14,239 nucleotides of DNA from Candidatus Moraniibacteriota bacterium. Its GTDB lineage: Bacteria; Patescibacteriota; Minisyncoccia; Moranbacterales; UBA1568. This document shows positions 1 to 7,137 of the stretch, piece by piece; within the stretch, counting starts at the first letter, position 1, and every line of letters starts with the position of its first letter. Below the pieces are notes generated by a model that worked only from the letters and a program-made list of their open reading frames with translations, did no database searches and had not been told where the DNA came from. Position numbers and translations under genes: made by a program. The stretch covers positions 1 to 14,239 of the forward strand of contig JAHFOM010000021.1 in NCBI GenBank assembly GCA_023261685.1, read 5' to 3'.

Positions 1-1353
1 GTTGAGCGGATTCTCCGGAGTAGCATTGACGGTCACTTCCATATTGGTCGCCTGCCCCCCGCGCGTCGGATCGACGAGATTTCTTTCGATACACTCATTC
101 AGATCAAAATCCGCTGTCGGAATGCTGACCGAATAGCCTTTGATGGATTTCGTATAGGCGCCCGTTCCGCTTGCCAGAGAAAGAGGGCAATCTTTCTTCG
201 AAAAAGCCCACATAATCATATAGGATGAGTCGTCGTGCTTGGTGGGAATCATCGATGTGCCTTCAACCGCGACACCGACCTCATCCCCTGCCACGTAATT
301 CCAGGTAAACGATGAGCGACCCAGTCCAACGATATTGGCTTCATCTTTGTTGCCATTGTCGGCGGTATCGGGATCATTGGGATCTGTTCCCCAAAATTCT
401 TCTTCGCTCGTGCCGAAAGACCCATCACCACTTCTGGCAACCTCCGGGAAAAGATGGGTGCACTGCGGACTGGCTCCGGATGCCGTCGTAGTAGAGCAAG
501 CAGTGAGCGCCGTGCCACAGGAATTCAGATCAGCCACGCAGCGCGCAGTTCCCACTTGGCAGGTGGGCGTACCAGCAGAGCAGGTGGGCGTACCGGAGAC
601 ATAACAGGTATCGCTATCCGCGACGTCGAAAAAATTGGCACCGTTATTGTTGGCGCCGCTCGCGACCGTCCCTTCTCCGACCATACACTGTGGCGAGGTT
701 CCTGACGGACAGGTGAACGAGCTGTCACTGGAATCGGCGAGTTCATAGTTGGTACCGGAATCCGGATCGTTGACATAACAATGATCAGGGGTATTGCTTT
801 TGTTGGCACCGCCGAAGCGGGCGCGGTAGCCATCGTCATCCGCGGATGCTGCCGAGGGCGGTCCCTCATACCCATTCTGTGCCAAGATCCGCATCGCCTC
901 GATTTTCCAATCCTCGATGGTAATGCGTCCATCATCATTGCGATCACAGGCTACCCGCACATCCTTGCTCGGTGAGTTGGTCCGATCGCAGCCGCTATGC
1001 TTCAGAGTCCACGTATAATAGAGAGATTCTTCGGTATTGGAAAAGTAGAGAGGGAAAGCTTTGGCGGTGATTTTTTGACCTTCTTTGGGATCGCTCGGAC
1101 TGAAGAAGAGCGAGACCTCCGGAGCGGGTTTCTTGTTATCGGCGACATTGAGAAATTGACCCTGATCCTGAAGTGATCCGAGATTCAGGTTGTAGCGTCG
1201 TTCCAATTCAGATGCCACTTGTGATGGCGTTGGGATCTTGATCTTTACCCCGCTGAACAGACCGGCAGACGCGGGAGCGATATTCGCTACAAAAAGCTGG
1301 AAAATCAGCAGGGTAACGAGAGTTGTTTTTTGTATTTTGCGGAACAGCCTCAT
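1..1353 (-). CDS. Secreted Cys-rich surface protein with EF-hand-like calcium loop, partial (C-terminus beyond window)
   Basis: The frame is open from the start at 1353 to the left edge: 451 residues without a stop, C-terminus missing. Residues 1-30 are a clear signal peptide (basic start, hydrophobic core, A-P-A-S-A before the likely cut). Residues 79-121 look like an Ig/PKD-type beta domain, and a second such stretch lies around 348-388. D137-x-N139-x-D141-G142-x-I144 to D148 is a textbook 12-residue EF-hand or dockerin calcium loop. The stretch G322-T-D-P-N-D-P-D-T resembles thrombospondin type 3 or bacterial TSP3 repeats. Residues 215-298 hold many cysteines in short Gly/Thr-rich repeats. 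An in-frame ATG at 1368 directly follows the stop of the preceding gene and would add five residues; I prefer 1353 because it gives a normal signal peptide. It is last in the putative type IV secretion operon, so an exported or surface role is inferred. I know no named family for the whole protein. Confidence 0.85.
   Translation of the reverse strand, partial: MRLFRKIQKTTLVTLLIFQLFVANIAPASAGLFSGVKIKIPTPSQVASELERRYNLNLGSLQDQGQFLNVADNKKPAPEVSLFFSPSDPKEGQKITAKAFPLYFSNTEESLYYTWTLKHSGCDRTNSPSKDVRVACDRNDDGRITIEDWKIEAMRILAQNGYEGPPSAASADDDGYRARFGGANKSNTPDHCYVNDPDSGTNYELADSSDSSFTCPSGTSPQCMVGEGTVASGANNNGANFFDVADSDTCYVSGTPTCSAGTPTCQVGTARCVADLNSCGTALTACSTTTASGASPQCTHLFPEVARSGDGSFGTSEEEFWGTDPNDPDTADNGNKDEANIVGLGRSSFTWNYVAGDEVGVAVEGTSMIPTKHDDSSYMIMWAFSKKDCPLSLASGTGAYTKSIKGYSVSIPTADFDLNECIERNLVDPTRGGQATNMEVTVNATPENPLN
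559..594. repeat. Two-copy 15-bp direct repeat, 21-bp period, inside the surface-protein gene
   Basis: The 15-mer gcaggtgggcgtacc occurs at 559-573 and again at 580-594. The 21-bp period keeps the reading frame and encodes two GTPTC-type heptapeptides on the minus strand, part of the Cys-rich region. It looks like a small in-frame coding duplication. Confidence 0.8.
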
Positions 1354-1368
1354 ACTCAGTACTAACAT

Positions 1369-2025
1369 CTAACGATAGATGAGAAAAAAAATATCGGTTA
1401 AGAAAAGGAATGTCCAGCTCGCTATGGATGAGTACCAGATCGACTGGGAGCGATAAGCGATAAGTCCCGCCAACGGACAGAAGATGAGCAGCGGTGCCAC
1501 CGCCCAAGAAATATCCTGACTCAGGTATATGAGGGTGTAAAACAACACTGTCTGGATGATGATCCCCCACATCCCGAGCGTCTCCAACCACAAAAGTTGC
1601 ACCAACCCGCGGAAGAATGTTTCGTAGAAAAGAACAGTAACCGTGAGCAACACCAACTCGTAGAGGATGAACCAAACGAAGCTCGTTTCGACGGAGAGCG
1701 GGAGCACATACTGCGCGGAAAAATCAGGAAATGCAAGCGCCAGTCCGATGACACTCGCCCCGGCTACCACCACGGACAAGATGCCCGTCAAGACACCGGC
1801 CGAGACACTACCCCTCTGCCAACCGATCTTGTTCAAGGACTCTCTCAGCACTATTTTACTATACAAAAGCGGAATAACCAAGAAAAAAACGACGCTGACG
1901 ATGAAACTCTGAAACACCGGGCTGAGCGTGTCGCTCTCCGTAAAAAATCCGAGAAATCCCAGCGAGAAAAACACGAGTAATCCTGTGATGGTAAACCGCT
2001 GATTTTTTAGAAGTAGTGCAAGCAT
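1369..2025 (-). CDS. CPBP-like intramembrane protein, probably catalytically dead
   Basis: A 218-residue polytopic membrane protein with about six or seven hydrophobic segments. The region at 130-145 matches motif 1 of CPBP (CAAX protease and bacteriocin-processing, Abi) proteins, normally E-E-x-x-x-R. Here it reads Y134-E135-T-F-F-R139-G, so the first glutamate is a tyrosine. The following helices (155-170 and 196-211) have the right spacing for motifs 2 and 4 but lack the histidines those motifs need, reading for example F162-Y-T-L-I166. In the known family the Glu and His residues bind the metal and activate water, so proteolysis is unlikely here. The stop TAG at 1371-1369 is 15 bp before the ATG of the surface-protein gene and abuts an alternative ATG, which suggests translational coupling. 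A scaffold or immunity-like role in the secretion locus is only inference, and the CPBP assignment itself is moderate. Confidence 0.75.
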   Translation of the reverse strand: MLALLLKNQRFTITGLLVFFSLGFLGFFTESDTLSPVFQSFIVSVVFFLVIPLLYSKIVLRESLNKIGWQRGSVSAGVLTGILSVVVAGASVIGLALAFPDFSAQYVLPLSVETSFVWFILYELVLLTVTVLFYETFFRGLVQLLWLETLGMWGIIIQTVLFYTLIYLSQDISWAVAPLLIFCPLAGLIAYRSQSIWYSSIASWTFLFLTDIFFLIYR

Positions 2026-2052
2026 AGCAATATATCTTTTTAAGAAGCGCGA

Positions 2053-2535
2053 TTATGCGTATTCATAGGGATCAGAAACTGGATTTTTTCCAGCTTCTTC
2101 TCTGGCCCTCTTGTAAGCTTTTCTCGCCAATTGATAGAGCACGATGACCATTGTGGTTTCGATCGGCAGGAAATTCAGTCCGAAAGCGACCATTTCGACC
2201 AGCCCGAACCCTATCGTTACCAAGCCGCGCGTCAACATCATATTCGATTTCGCGCCCTGAGAAGACCGGTCGAATAAAAAGAGCAACATCCAGATGAGAA
2301 ACGTGAAACAGACTGTGACAACGAAGCCGATGCCCGGCAAAGATCCGATACCGACCAGATCGAGCAGATCCTTGAGGAGAGCGATCATTGCGACCCCGAG
2401 ATAGAGGAACGCCGAGGGTTTTTCTCCGGTAAACTTCGCGTCCTTGGCGCTCTGCCCCTGCTGGTTTTTTATAGTGCCACGCCGAACATTTCTCGTTACC
2501 TGACGCGCCCTCTCTAAATCATTCTGAAGCGCCAT
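2053..2535 (-). CDS. Small membrane protein of the type IV secretion locus
   Basis: A 160-residue protein that I cannot assign to a named family. It has a basic, soluble N-terminus (1-40, many Arg/Lys/Gln), then hydrophobic segments at about 42-62, 66-88 and 104-137, and a charged C-terminal tail ending in Y-E-Y-A. That gives three or four membrane passes. It lies 27 bp upstream of the CPBP-like gene and 74 bp downstream of virB4, on the same strand, so it is probably co-transcribed. The start ATG follows G-A-T-A-A-G-G-T with very short spacing, a poor Shine-Dalgarno match. By position it may be an inner-membrane subunit of the apparatus. Confidence 0.8.
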   Translation of the reverse strand: MALQNDLERARQVTRNVRRGTIKNQQGQSAKDAKFTGEKPSAFLYLGVAMIALLKDLLDLVGIGSLPGIGFVVTVCFTFLIWMLLFLFDRSSQGAKSNMMLTRGLVTIGFGLVEMVAFGLNFLPIETTMVIVLYQLARKAYKRAREEAGKNPVSDPYEYA

Positions 2536-2537
2536 AC

Positions 2538-2607
2538 CTTATCTCTTATCACTTATCTCTTTTTTTCTTATTCATGATTCCTGATTCATAATTCGTAATT
2601 CACTTTT
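2538..2607. repeat. Degenerate heptamer array, ten units in one phase (virB4 to small membrane protein gap)
   Basis: Nearly all of the 74-bp gap can be cut into ten 7-bp units without changing phase. The first three (2538-2558) are cttatct, cttatca and cttatct. The next two are T-rich. Units 2573-2579 to 2594-2600 follow CNTRATT with small changes, for example catgatt and cataatt. On the gene strand the array runs into the start region of the next gene. Confidence 0.75.
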
Positions 2608-2609
2608 CT

Positions 2610-4493
2610 TTATACTCCGGAATCAAAGTCCGCTTTTGCTTGCTCTATTTCAAGTAACTGACGCGGGTCGGACGTGATGATCTGATCCTCACTGTACGAA
2701 GCGATGACTTTGATAGCGGCATGCTTGGACCCGGCGAAGAAAATCCCTTCTCCCACATTGCTCTCAAGCAGGAGAAACTTCTCATGATCGGTCAGATAAA
2801 ATGTTTCCGCGACGAGATCAATCGACGACGGCGACTGGCGGAGCAAGAACTGCATCGAGGAGTTAGTGATGATCGGCTTGCCATAGCGCGACGCGGCGAA
2901 GTCACCGATGTCCTGCGTGATCGTCGTCAGTCCCGTATAGTATTTGCGGCAGCGCTTGGCGATGCCAAAAAGAAAGGCGGCGGCGTCTTCATTCTGCATC
3001 ATCACCCAGGCTTCATCCACGACGATGATGCGCTTCTTCATATTGGTGCGCATCTCGTTCCAGATGAATTGGAGGATGATGTACATCGCGATCGGGCGCA
3101 GCTCCTCTTCGAGATCGCGGATATTGAACACGACGAGCTGATTATTCGTTTCCACATTGGTTTGCTTATTCAAAAACCCGCCGAAAATCCCCTCTGTGTA
3201 ACGCTCAAGACGCGCCGAGAGCGACTCGGCTCCCTCCATATTCTGGAGCACCGCGTACAAGTCCGACATCGTCGGAAATGACGATGCGGTAAACAATGAA
3301 AAATCGCTCCGCTCCGTAATATCACGGATAGCATACGCCTCTCTGATTGCCCGATCGATGATAGAGTCTTCTTCCGGTGAAATAGCACCAAGCATCAGAT
3401 GAAGAAGCCCGATCAGGTTGGCTATCGTATTGCGGAATATTCCCTCATTATCCTCATCATCATCGCCGCCGGTCTTTTTCGGCAGGTCAAAAGGATTGAG
3501 GTGAACATCGGAATTGAGCGATACTTTCAAGAACGTTCCTCCCACCGCTTCGCACAGATGCTTGTATTCATTTTCCGGATCGATGATGATGACGCTCGAT
3601 CCGAACATCATCGAACGCAAGACTTCGAGTTTCACGGTGTAGCTTTTGCCGGCGCCGGATTTGGCGAACACCACCATATTGGCGTTTTCCATTTTGAAGC
3701 GGTCAAACAAGACGAGGCTATTGTTGTGACGATTGATACCGTAGAGGATGCCCTCGTTGGAAGAGAGATCAGAAGAAACAAAGGGAAATGTTGTCGAGAG
3801 TGGCTCGGTATTGAGGTTGTTCGCCACGTCCAGCACGTCGTTCGCCAAAGGACGAGTAGCGGCAAATCCATTGTCCATCCGCATCACCGCGGGCTTGGTA
3901 TAGACAAGCTGGGCCTCGAGGATCGCTTCGACGGCTTGGCATTTCTGGTTGAGATCTTTCTCATCGCTGCCATAGAGCGTCATATACAACCCGAAGCGGA
4001 AGAATTTCTCGGTGCCCTGCTGCAGACGGTCGCGCAACCCCTCAATGTCTTCGAGCGCGGTCTCAAGCATCGGATCGCGGATCTTGCCGTCCTCGGACTC
4101 GATATGGATCTGCGATTGGACCTGTGTGGCGGACTTACGCAGGTTCTTCAATATTTCCGCGGTATCGATCGGATGCACATAGAGCGCGATATCCATCGCA
4201 AAATCGATGTTGATAATCGGAGAGAACCAGTTTGTCGAAAGATAGCGCGGATAGGTGATGACAAAATACGTGCGTGAAAGAACTTCGCCGATCTGCATCG
4301 TGTTGGGACCGAGCCTGATAGCCGGTGGTGCGATCAGATCACGAATGGTAGCAATACCTTTCTGATACAAGAGTTCGCTTTCGCTTGATTCTTTGTGCAA
4401 AAACGAAACAGCGGGAAACGAAGAAAGGAGCCCTTTTTTCTGATCAGTAGGCGCCGGTGATTCTTTTTCTTTGAAAGTGATTCCTGGAAGCAT
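2610..4493 (-). CDS. virB4: VirB4-family type IV secretion ATPase
   Basis: A 627-residue cytoplasmic or membrane-associated ATPase that powers assembly or substrate transfer in type IV secretion systems. Residues 50-240 are the alpha/beta N-terminal part of VirB4/TraC proteins. The P-loop is A277-K-S-G-A-G-K283-S284, followed by a hydrophobic strand ending D305-P-E-N-E-Y typical of the VirB4/TrbE family. Walker B is I489-I-V-V-D493-E494-A-W, and T526-Q-D lies at the usual sensor position. An acidic insert (about 341-350) precedes the helical subdomain. The protein is a little shorter than classical VirB4 (about 800 residues) because the first part of the N-domain is probably supplied by the separate TraC-like gene upstream; such splitting is common in PrgI-type systems, so this is not read as a frameshift. 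A TATACT hexamer lies only four bases before the ATG (4503-4498), so a leaderless message is possible. Confidence 0.95.
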   Translation of the reverse strand: MLPGITFKEKESPAPTDQKKGLLSSFPAVSFLHKESSESELLYQKGIATIRDLIAPPAIRLGPNTMQIGEVLSRTYFVITYPRYLSTNWFSPIINIDFAMDIALYVHPIDTAEILKNLRKSATQVQSQIHIESEDGKIRDPMLETALEDIEGLRDRLQQGTEKFFRFGLYMTLYGSDEKDLNQKCQAVEAILEAQLVYTKPAVMRMDNGFAATRPLANDVLDVANNLNTEPLSTTFPFVSSDLSSNEGILYGINRHNNSLVLFDRFKMENANMVVFAKSGAGKSYTVKLEVLRSMMFGSSVIIIDPENEYKHLCEAVGGTFLKVSLNSDVHLNPFDLPKKTGGDDDEDNEGIFRNTIANLIGLLHLMLGAISPEEDSIIDRAIREAYAIRDITERSDFSLFTASSFPTMSDLYAVLQNMEGAESLSARLERYTEGIFGGFLNKQTNVETNNQLVVFNIRDLEEELRPIAMYIILQFIWNEMRTNMKKRIIVVDEAWVMMQNEDAAAFLFGIAKRCRKYYTGLTTITQDIGDFAASRYGKPIITNSSMQFLLRQSPSSIDLVAETFYLTDHEKFLLLESNVGEGIFFAGSKHAAIKVIASYSEDQIITSDPRQLLEIEQAKADFDSGV

Positions 4494-4503
4494 ATAGAGT
4501 ATA

Positions 4504-4741
4504 AAAACACAACTTACAAAGCACAGAAACCAAACAAAACACAGGCCTCAAAACACAAAATCTATACACATTATTTTTCCTTCGCTTTTACTATTATAGC
4601 TGATAATATGCTTCTTATAAACGAATCACTTTTTTTGCAAATTCTGTCGTTCTATTTTCTAAGTCGCGATACGGGTTTGCATTCTGAGTCATATGCCTTG
4701 GGTTTTGTTTGGTTTTTGTGTTATGGGCTTTGAGCTTTCCC
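4504..4741. repeat. Paired inverted heptamer arrays in the gap before virB4
   Basis: The 248-bp gap between the TraC-like gene and virB4 holds no gene. It has an A/C-rich array at 4504-4559 (eight units of 7 bp, for example aaaacac and aacttac) and a G/T-rich array at 4700-4741 (six units, for example ctttgag and ctttccc). The arrays face each other: aaaccaaacaaaac at 4527-4540 is the exact reverse complement of gttttgtttggttt at 4702-4715. The spacer at 4560-4699 is AT-rich. Confidence 0.7.
4593..4598 (-). promoter_or_regulatory. Candidate internal promoter -10 element for virB4
   Basis: On the minus strand this is a perfect TATAAT, in the AT-rich centre of the gap before virB4. Spaced 17-18 bp upstream there is only a weak TTATAA/TTTATA -35. 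If active it would give virB4 a leader of roughly 90 nt containing the left heptamer array. One consensus hexamer in AT-rich DNA can occur by chance. Confidence 0.3.
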
Positions 4742-5431
4742 TTACCTCAGCGGTGCGAGTTCGATGCTGTCGACGTTCTTGATGATCGTCGCCGTGTAGA
4801 GGGAAGGATTGTAACTGTTGTAGAGCAATTCGATGATTTCTTCGGTATTAAGCTGGGTGACCCTGACACCGGTGCCCTCGAGCGCTCCAGCCACGTGACT
4901 CAAACGCTGGAGCAGCTGAGATTTGTACGTTTCAAAGAGCTCTCTATGCGCGAACGACGCCTCCTTGGTGCGAAAAATACCGAAGAGTTTGTCAATAAGG
5001 CCGCTCTGCTCATCCTCCACCGGAGAAAAAGGCACGACGACATAAAAATACTTCGACATAATGTTCGAAACTTCTGTCAAATTCTTGATGAACGACTTAT
5101 ATTCGGAAATCTGGAAACGCAAGAGCTCGTTTTGCTGCTGCTTTTCCTCATCCCGCAAGCGGTCGAGATACGGTTCGATATTGAAACGCCGCGAGCTGAC
5201 CGCTATCTGAACGGGAAAATCGAGCGAATTGAGAAAATTCTGATACTGGCTGATGATCGCGTCCTGCTCCTGCGTTGATTTGAGGTCGAAGTTGAGAGAA
5301 GACACCAAAAGAATCGAGCGCAAAGCGCCTGACTTGAGAATGATGATGCCGTCGCGAATCTCATCGACATCCACATATTTCTGGGTGCTCGATGCATTGT
5401 CACTCTTGTTTTTCGGTTTGAGAAATTCCAT
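4742..5431 (-). CDS. TraC-like protein (VirB4 N-terminal-like partner)
   Basis: A 229-residue soluble protein without a Walker motif. The pattern D-G-I-I-I-L-K-S-G at about 27-35, followed by strands ending in L-V-S-S-L-N-F, and F-P-V-Q-I-A-V-S-S-R at about 73-82, is that of the N-terminal domain of TraC/VirB4 proteins. Residues 85-120 are highly charged and Gln-rich and probably form a coiled coil. The C-terminal part (185-229) retains the fold segment that normally leads into the ATPase. It has its own ATG and TAA and is separated from virB4 by 248 bp of repeat-rich non-coding DNA. It therefore acts as a separate subunit, presumably docking VirB4 to the PrgI membrane component. No Shine-Dalgarno sequence is seen before the start. 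Confidence 0.85.
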   Translation of the reverse strand: MEFLKPKNKSDNASSTQKYVDVDEIRDGIIILKSGALRSILLVSSLNFDLKSTQEQDAIISQYQNFLNSLDFPVQIAVSSRRFNIEPYLDRLRDEEKQQQNELLRFQISEYKSFIKNLTEVSNIMSKYFYVVVPFSPVEDEQSGLIDKLFGIFRTKEASFAHRELFETYKSQLLQRLSHVAGALEGTGVRVTQLNTEEIIELLYNSYNPSLYTATIIKNVDSIELAPLR

Positions 5432-5441
5432 GTTTTTATTA

Positions 5442-5525
5442 CTTTTTTCTTTTAATCTTTTTTCTTCTTATTGTTGTTTCTCATACATGATACATACTAC
5501 CTGATACATAATTCTTCATTCTAAT
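5442..5525. repeat. Heptamer array between the PrgI and TraC-like genes
   Basis: The clearest units lie at 5484-5511: tacatga, tacatac, then two more TAC-initial units. Two further units (ttcttca, ttctaat) run to 5525, overlapping the end of the PrgI gene by a few bases. The T-rich stretch at 5442-5469 (for example ctttttt) keeps the same phase but is too simple to prove membership. The build, TAC/CAT-type units followed by a homopolymer-like part next to the downstream start codon, matches the array at 2538-2607. Confidence 0.65.
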
Positions 5526-5925
5526 TTTCCCCCCTGCTATCGAGTATCCGCGCTAATTCCTTCAATTTTTCCAGTTCTATCTGTTTCGATCCGGTAGTGA
5601 GAGGCGTACTTTGCTTTTCCGGTTCTTTCACTACAGGACGCGCTTTGACCGGGCGCTCCCACACGGAAACTTTCGGACGGAAAAGAAACAAGAGGAAGTA
5701 AAAGGCAAACGTCGTCATCGGAAAACCATTGGGACGATAAAAAGCAAAGAGAACAAAGAGCAGTATGGTCGGAATAGCGATGACGATGAACAGCGTCGTG
5801 TCGAAGAGATTGAAAAATGTCAGGAGCGCCGCTCCCATACCGATCATCCACAGAAGCTGTCTCCACGTCAGCGGACCGGCGATCTTGTCTTCAACGTCGA
5901 TGAATTGTGGGACACTGAACATCAT
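5521..5925 (-). CDS. prgI: PrgI family membrane protein
   Basis: 134 residues. The N-terminus V5-P-Q-F-I-D-V-E-D-K-I-A-G-P-L-T-W-R is the hallmark of PrgI proteins, which are short membrane subunits found next to VirB4/TraC in Gram-positive conjugation and CPR type IV secretion loci. Two transmembrane helices lie at about 24-41 and 44-62. A third hydrophobic stretch (70-83) ends in F-R-P-K, and the rest is a basic then acidic cytoplasmic tail. Two consecutive ATG codons begin the frame at 5925 and 5922; either could be used. The preceding stop TGA (5929-5927) is one base away, so translation is probably coupled. Confidence 0.93.
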   Translation of the reverse strand: MMFSVPQFIDVEDKIAGPLTWRQLLWMIGMGAALLTFFNLFDTTLFIVIAIPTILLFVLFAFYRPNGFPMTTFAFYFLLFLFRPKVSVWERPVKARPVVKEPEKQSTPLTTGSKQIELEKLKELARILDSRGEN

Positions 5926-5926
5926 A

Positions 5927-7105
5927 TCACTTTTTCTTTCCTAAACTAACCGGATGAATATGGAATGGATTGGGCTTGGGGGCTGGGGCTGGGGCTGGGG
6001 CTGGTGTCGGTACGGAATGAGAGGCTGGTTTTGGTGTTTGTGGCATTCTCACTGGCTCTACAGAAGCTGGTTGTTGTGTTTTCTCCTTTTCAGCAGGGAA
6101 GATGTGATTAGCAGAAAAACTGATAGCACCGGGTTCACCCGATACAGTCTTCGTCTGCTCCAGATTACTGAAATGCATACCGCGTCCCATCCGTAGCCCG
6201 CTTGCGGCGCCTTGCGTGGCAACAGTCCGATCAGGAATAAATTTTTTGGCGCGCTCATCACCCGCCCCATTGTCGACAAAAGCCGGGCCGCGCGTCATCT
6301 TCGCATTCGCTGGAAGAGCTCGCGGTTGATCCTGTCCACCGACTGTTACCCCACTGAAAACCGGAAACACTATTTCTTGGCGCTCCGTATCGATGGCGAG
6401 CGGAAAATCTTCTTCCACGGATTTGAGTATCAGCGAGAGACGCTCGCGTTCTTCGGCGGAAAGCCGTTTGCCATTCTCCGAACGAAAGAGGAACTGTCCG
6501 CGCTGGACGCTATCGTGGTGTCCCACACCGATGTCGTCCCGATAGTACTTGAGCCAATAAAGGAGCGACGGACGCACCGGCTCCGCTTGAGACTTCACCC
6601 GGATCCTTTCTTGCGTGATGAGCTGATTGCCGAGATTCTCGTACTTGGACAAGGCTTGGAGAAGAGGCATACTGGTGGTCACTGACTGTGGTTTTATTTC
6701 CTCCACTCTCTCTTCCTCTTCCGGTTTTGGCTGTATGGTGAGGATCTCCTTCTGGATAAATTCTACGATCGCCTTCGCCTGATTGGGATCCCCGCCACCC
6801 GTCACCGCAAGCATACTCCCGATCTTCGCCTCACACTCCGCCAATGACAATTCCCCGAAAAAAATCTTGCGTACATAGATAACAATATTCTCAAAAGCGC
6901 TTTCATCAAGATGAAAAACGTCTTCTAATTTCTTCAATTGACTAGGTAGCTCATTGGAAACAAGAATATTCTTCCGTTCTTGGGGCAAGGCTCTATACCG
7001 TTCCCATATATGAGTCAAGGCCTTGATGGTATCCGCCTCATCACTCCCTATGACCAACATAGGATAATAACGAACATCGACATTAGTCTGCGCGGTATCT
7101 GACAT
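5927..7105 (-). CDS. Conserved type IV secretion-locus protein of unknown function with Pro/Ala-rich tail
   Basis: 392 residues, no signal peptide or membrane helix, mostly polar and probably cytoplasmic. The first 125 residues form a helical domain. The segment at 181-240 (L-L-Y-W-L-K-Y-Y-R-D-D, then G-Q-F-L-F-R-S-E-N-G-K-R-L-S and a helix) is compact and looks conserved. From memory such a protein commonly sits between the VirB6-like gene and PrgI in CPR genomes, but I cannot name a family. Residues 346-382 are rich in Pro and Ala, ending in alternating A-P pairs before F-H-I-H. The tail is likely disordered and may contact a membrane partner. The gene lies 32 bp after the VirB6-like gene and one base before PrgI. 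Confidence 0.85.
   Translation of the reverse strand: MSDTAQTNVDVRYYPMLVIGSDEADTIKALTHIWERYRALPQERKNILVSNELPSQLKKLEDVFHLDESAFENIVIYVRKIFFGELSLAECEAKIGSMLAVTGGGDPNQAKAIVEFIQKEILTIQPKPEEEERVEEIKPQSVTTSMPLLQALSKYENLGNQLITQERIRVKSQAEPVRPSLLYWLKYYRDDIGVGHHDSVQRGQFLFRSENGKRLSAEERERLSLILKSVEEDFPLAIDTERQEIVFPVFSGVTVGGQDQPRALPANAKMTRGPAFVDNGAGDERAKKFIPDRTVATQGAASGLRMGRGMHFSNLEQTKTVSGEPGAISFSANHIFPAEKEKTQQPASVEPVRMPQTPKPASHSVPTPAPAPAPAPKPNPFHIHPVSLGKKK
5979..6002. repeat. Four perfect copies of a hexamer encoding the Ala-Pro tail
   Basis: ggggct is repeated four times exactly at 5979-6002. On the minus strand it codes for alternating Ala-Pro in the C-terminal tail of the 392-residue protein. The hexamer keeps frame, so copy number could vary without frameshift. 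Confidence 0.85.
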
Positions 7106-7137
7106 AAGAAAGTTTCTGTGCTTTTTGTATTATCACC

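Noticed and set aside
1208..1675. A 155-codon minus-strand frame crossing the CPBP-like and surface-protein genes
   Set aside because: It overlaps both genes in another frame; the signal-peptide frame and the membrane-protein frame explain the DNA better.
3399..4277. A 292-codon plus-strand open frame opposite virB4
   Set aside because: It lies antisense inside a clear VirB4 ATPase with Walker A and B motifs; its composition is that of a complementary-strand shadow.
4494..4741. Frameshift or pseudogene joining the TraC-like protein to VirB4
   Set aside because: Both genes have their own start and stop, the gap is AT- and repeat-rich with no VirB4-like coding, and a separate TraC-like gene is common in PrgI-type systems.
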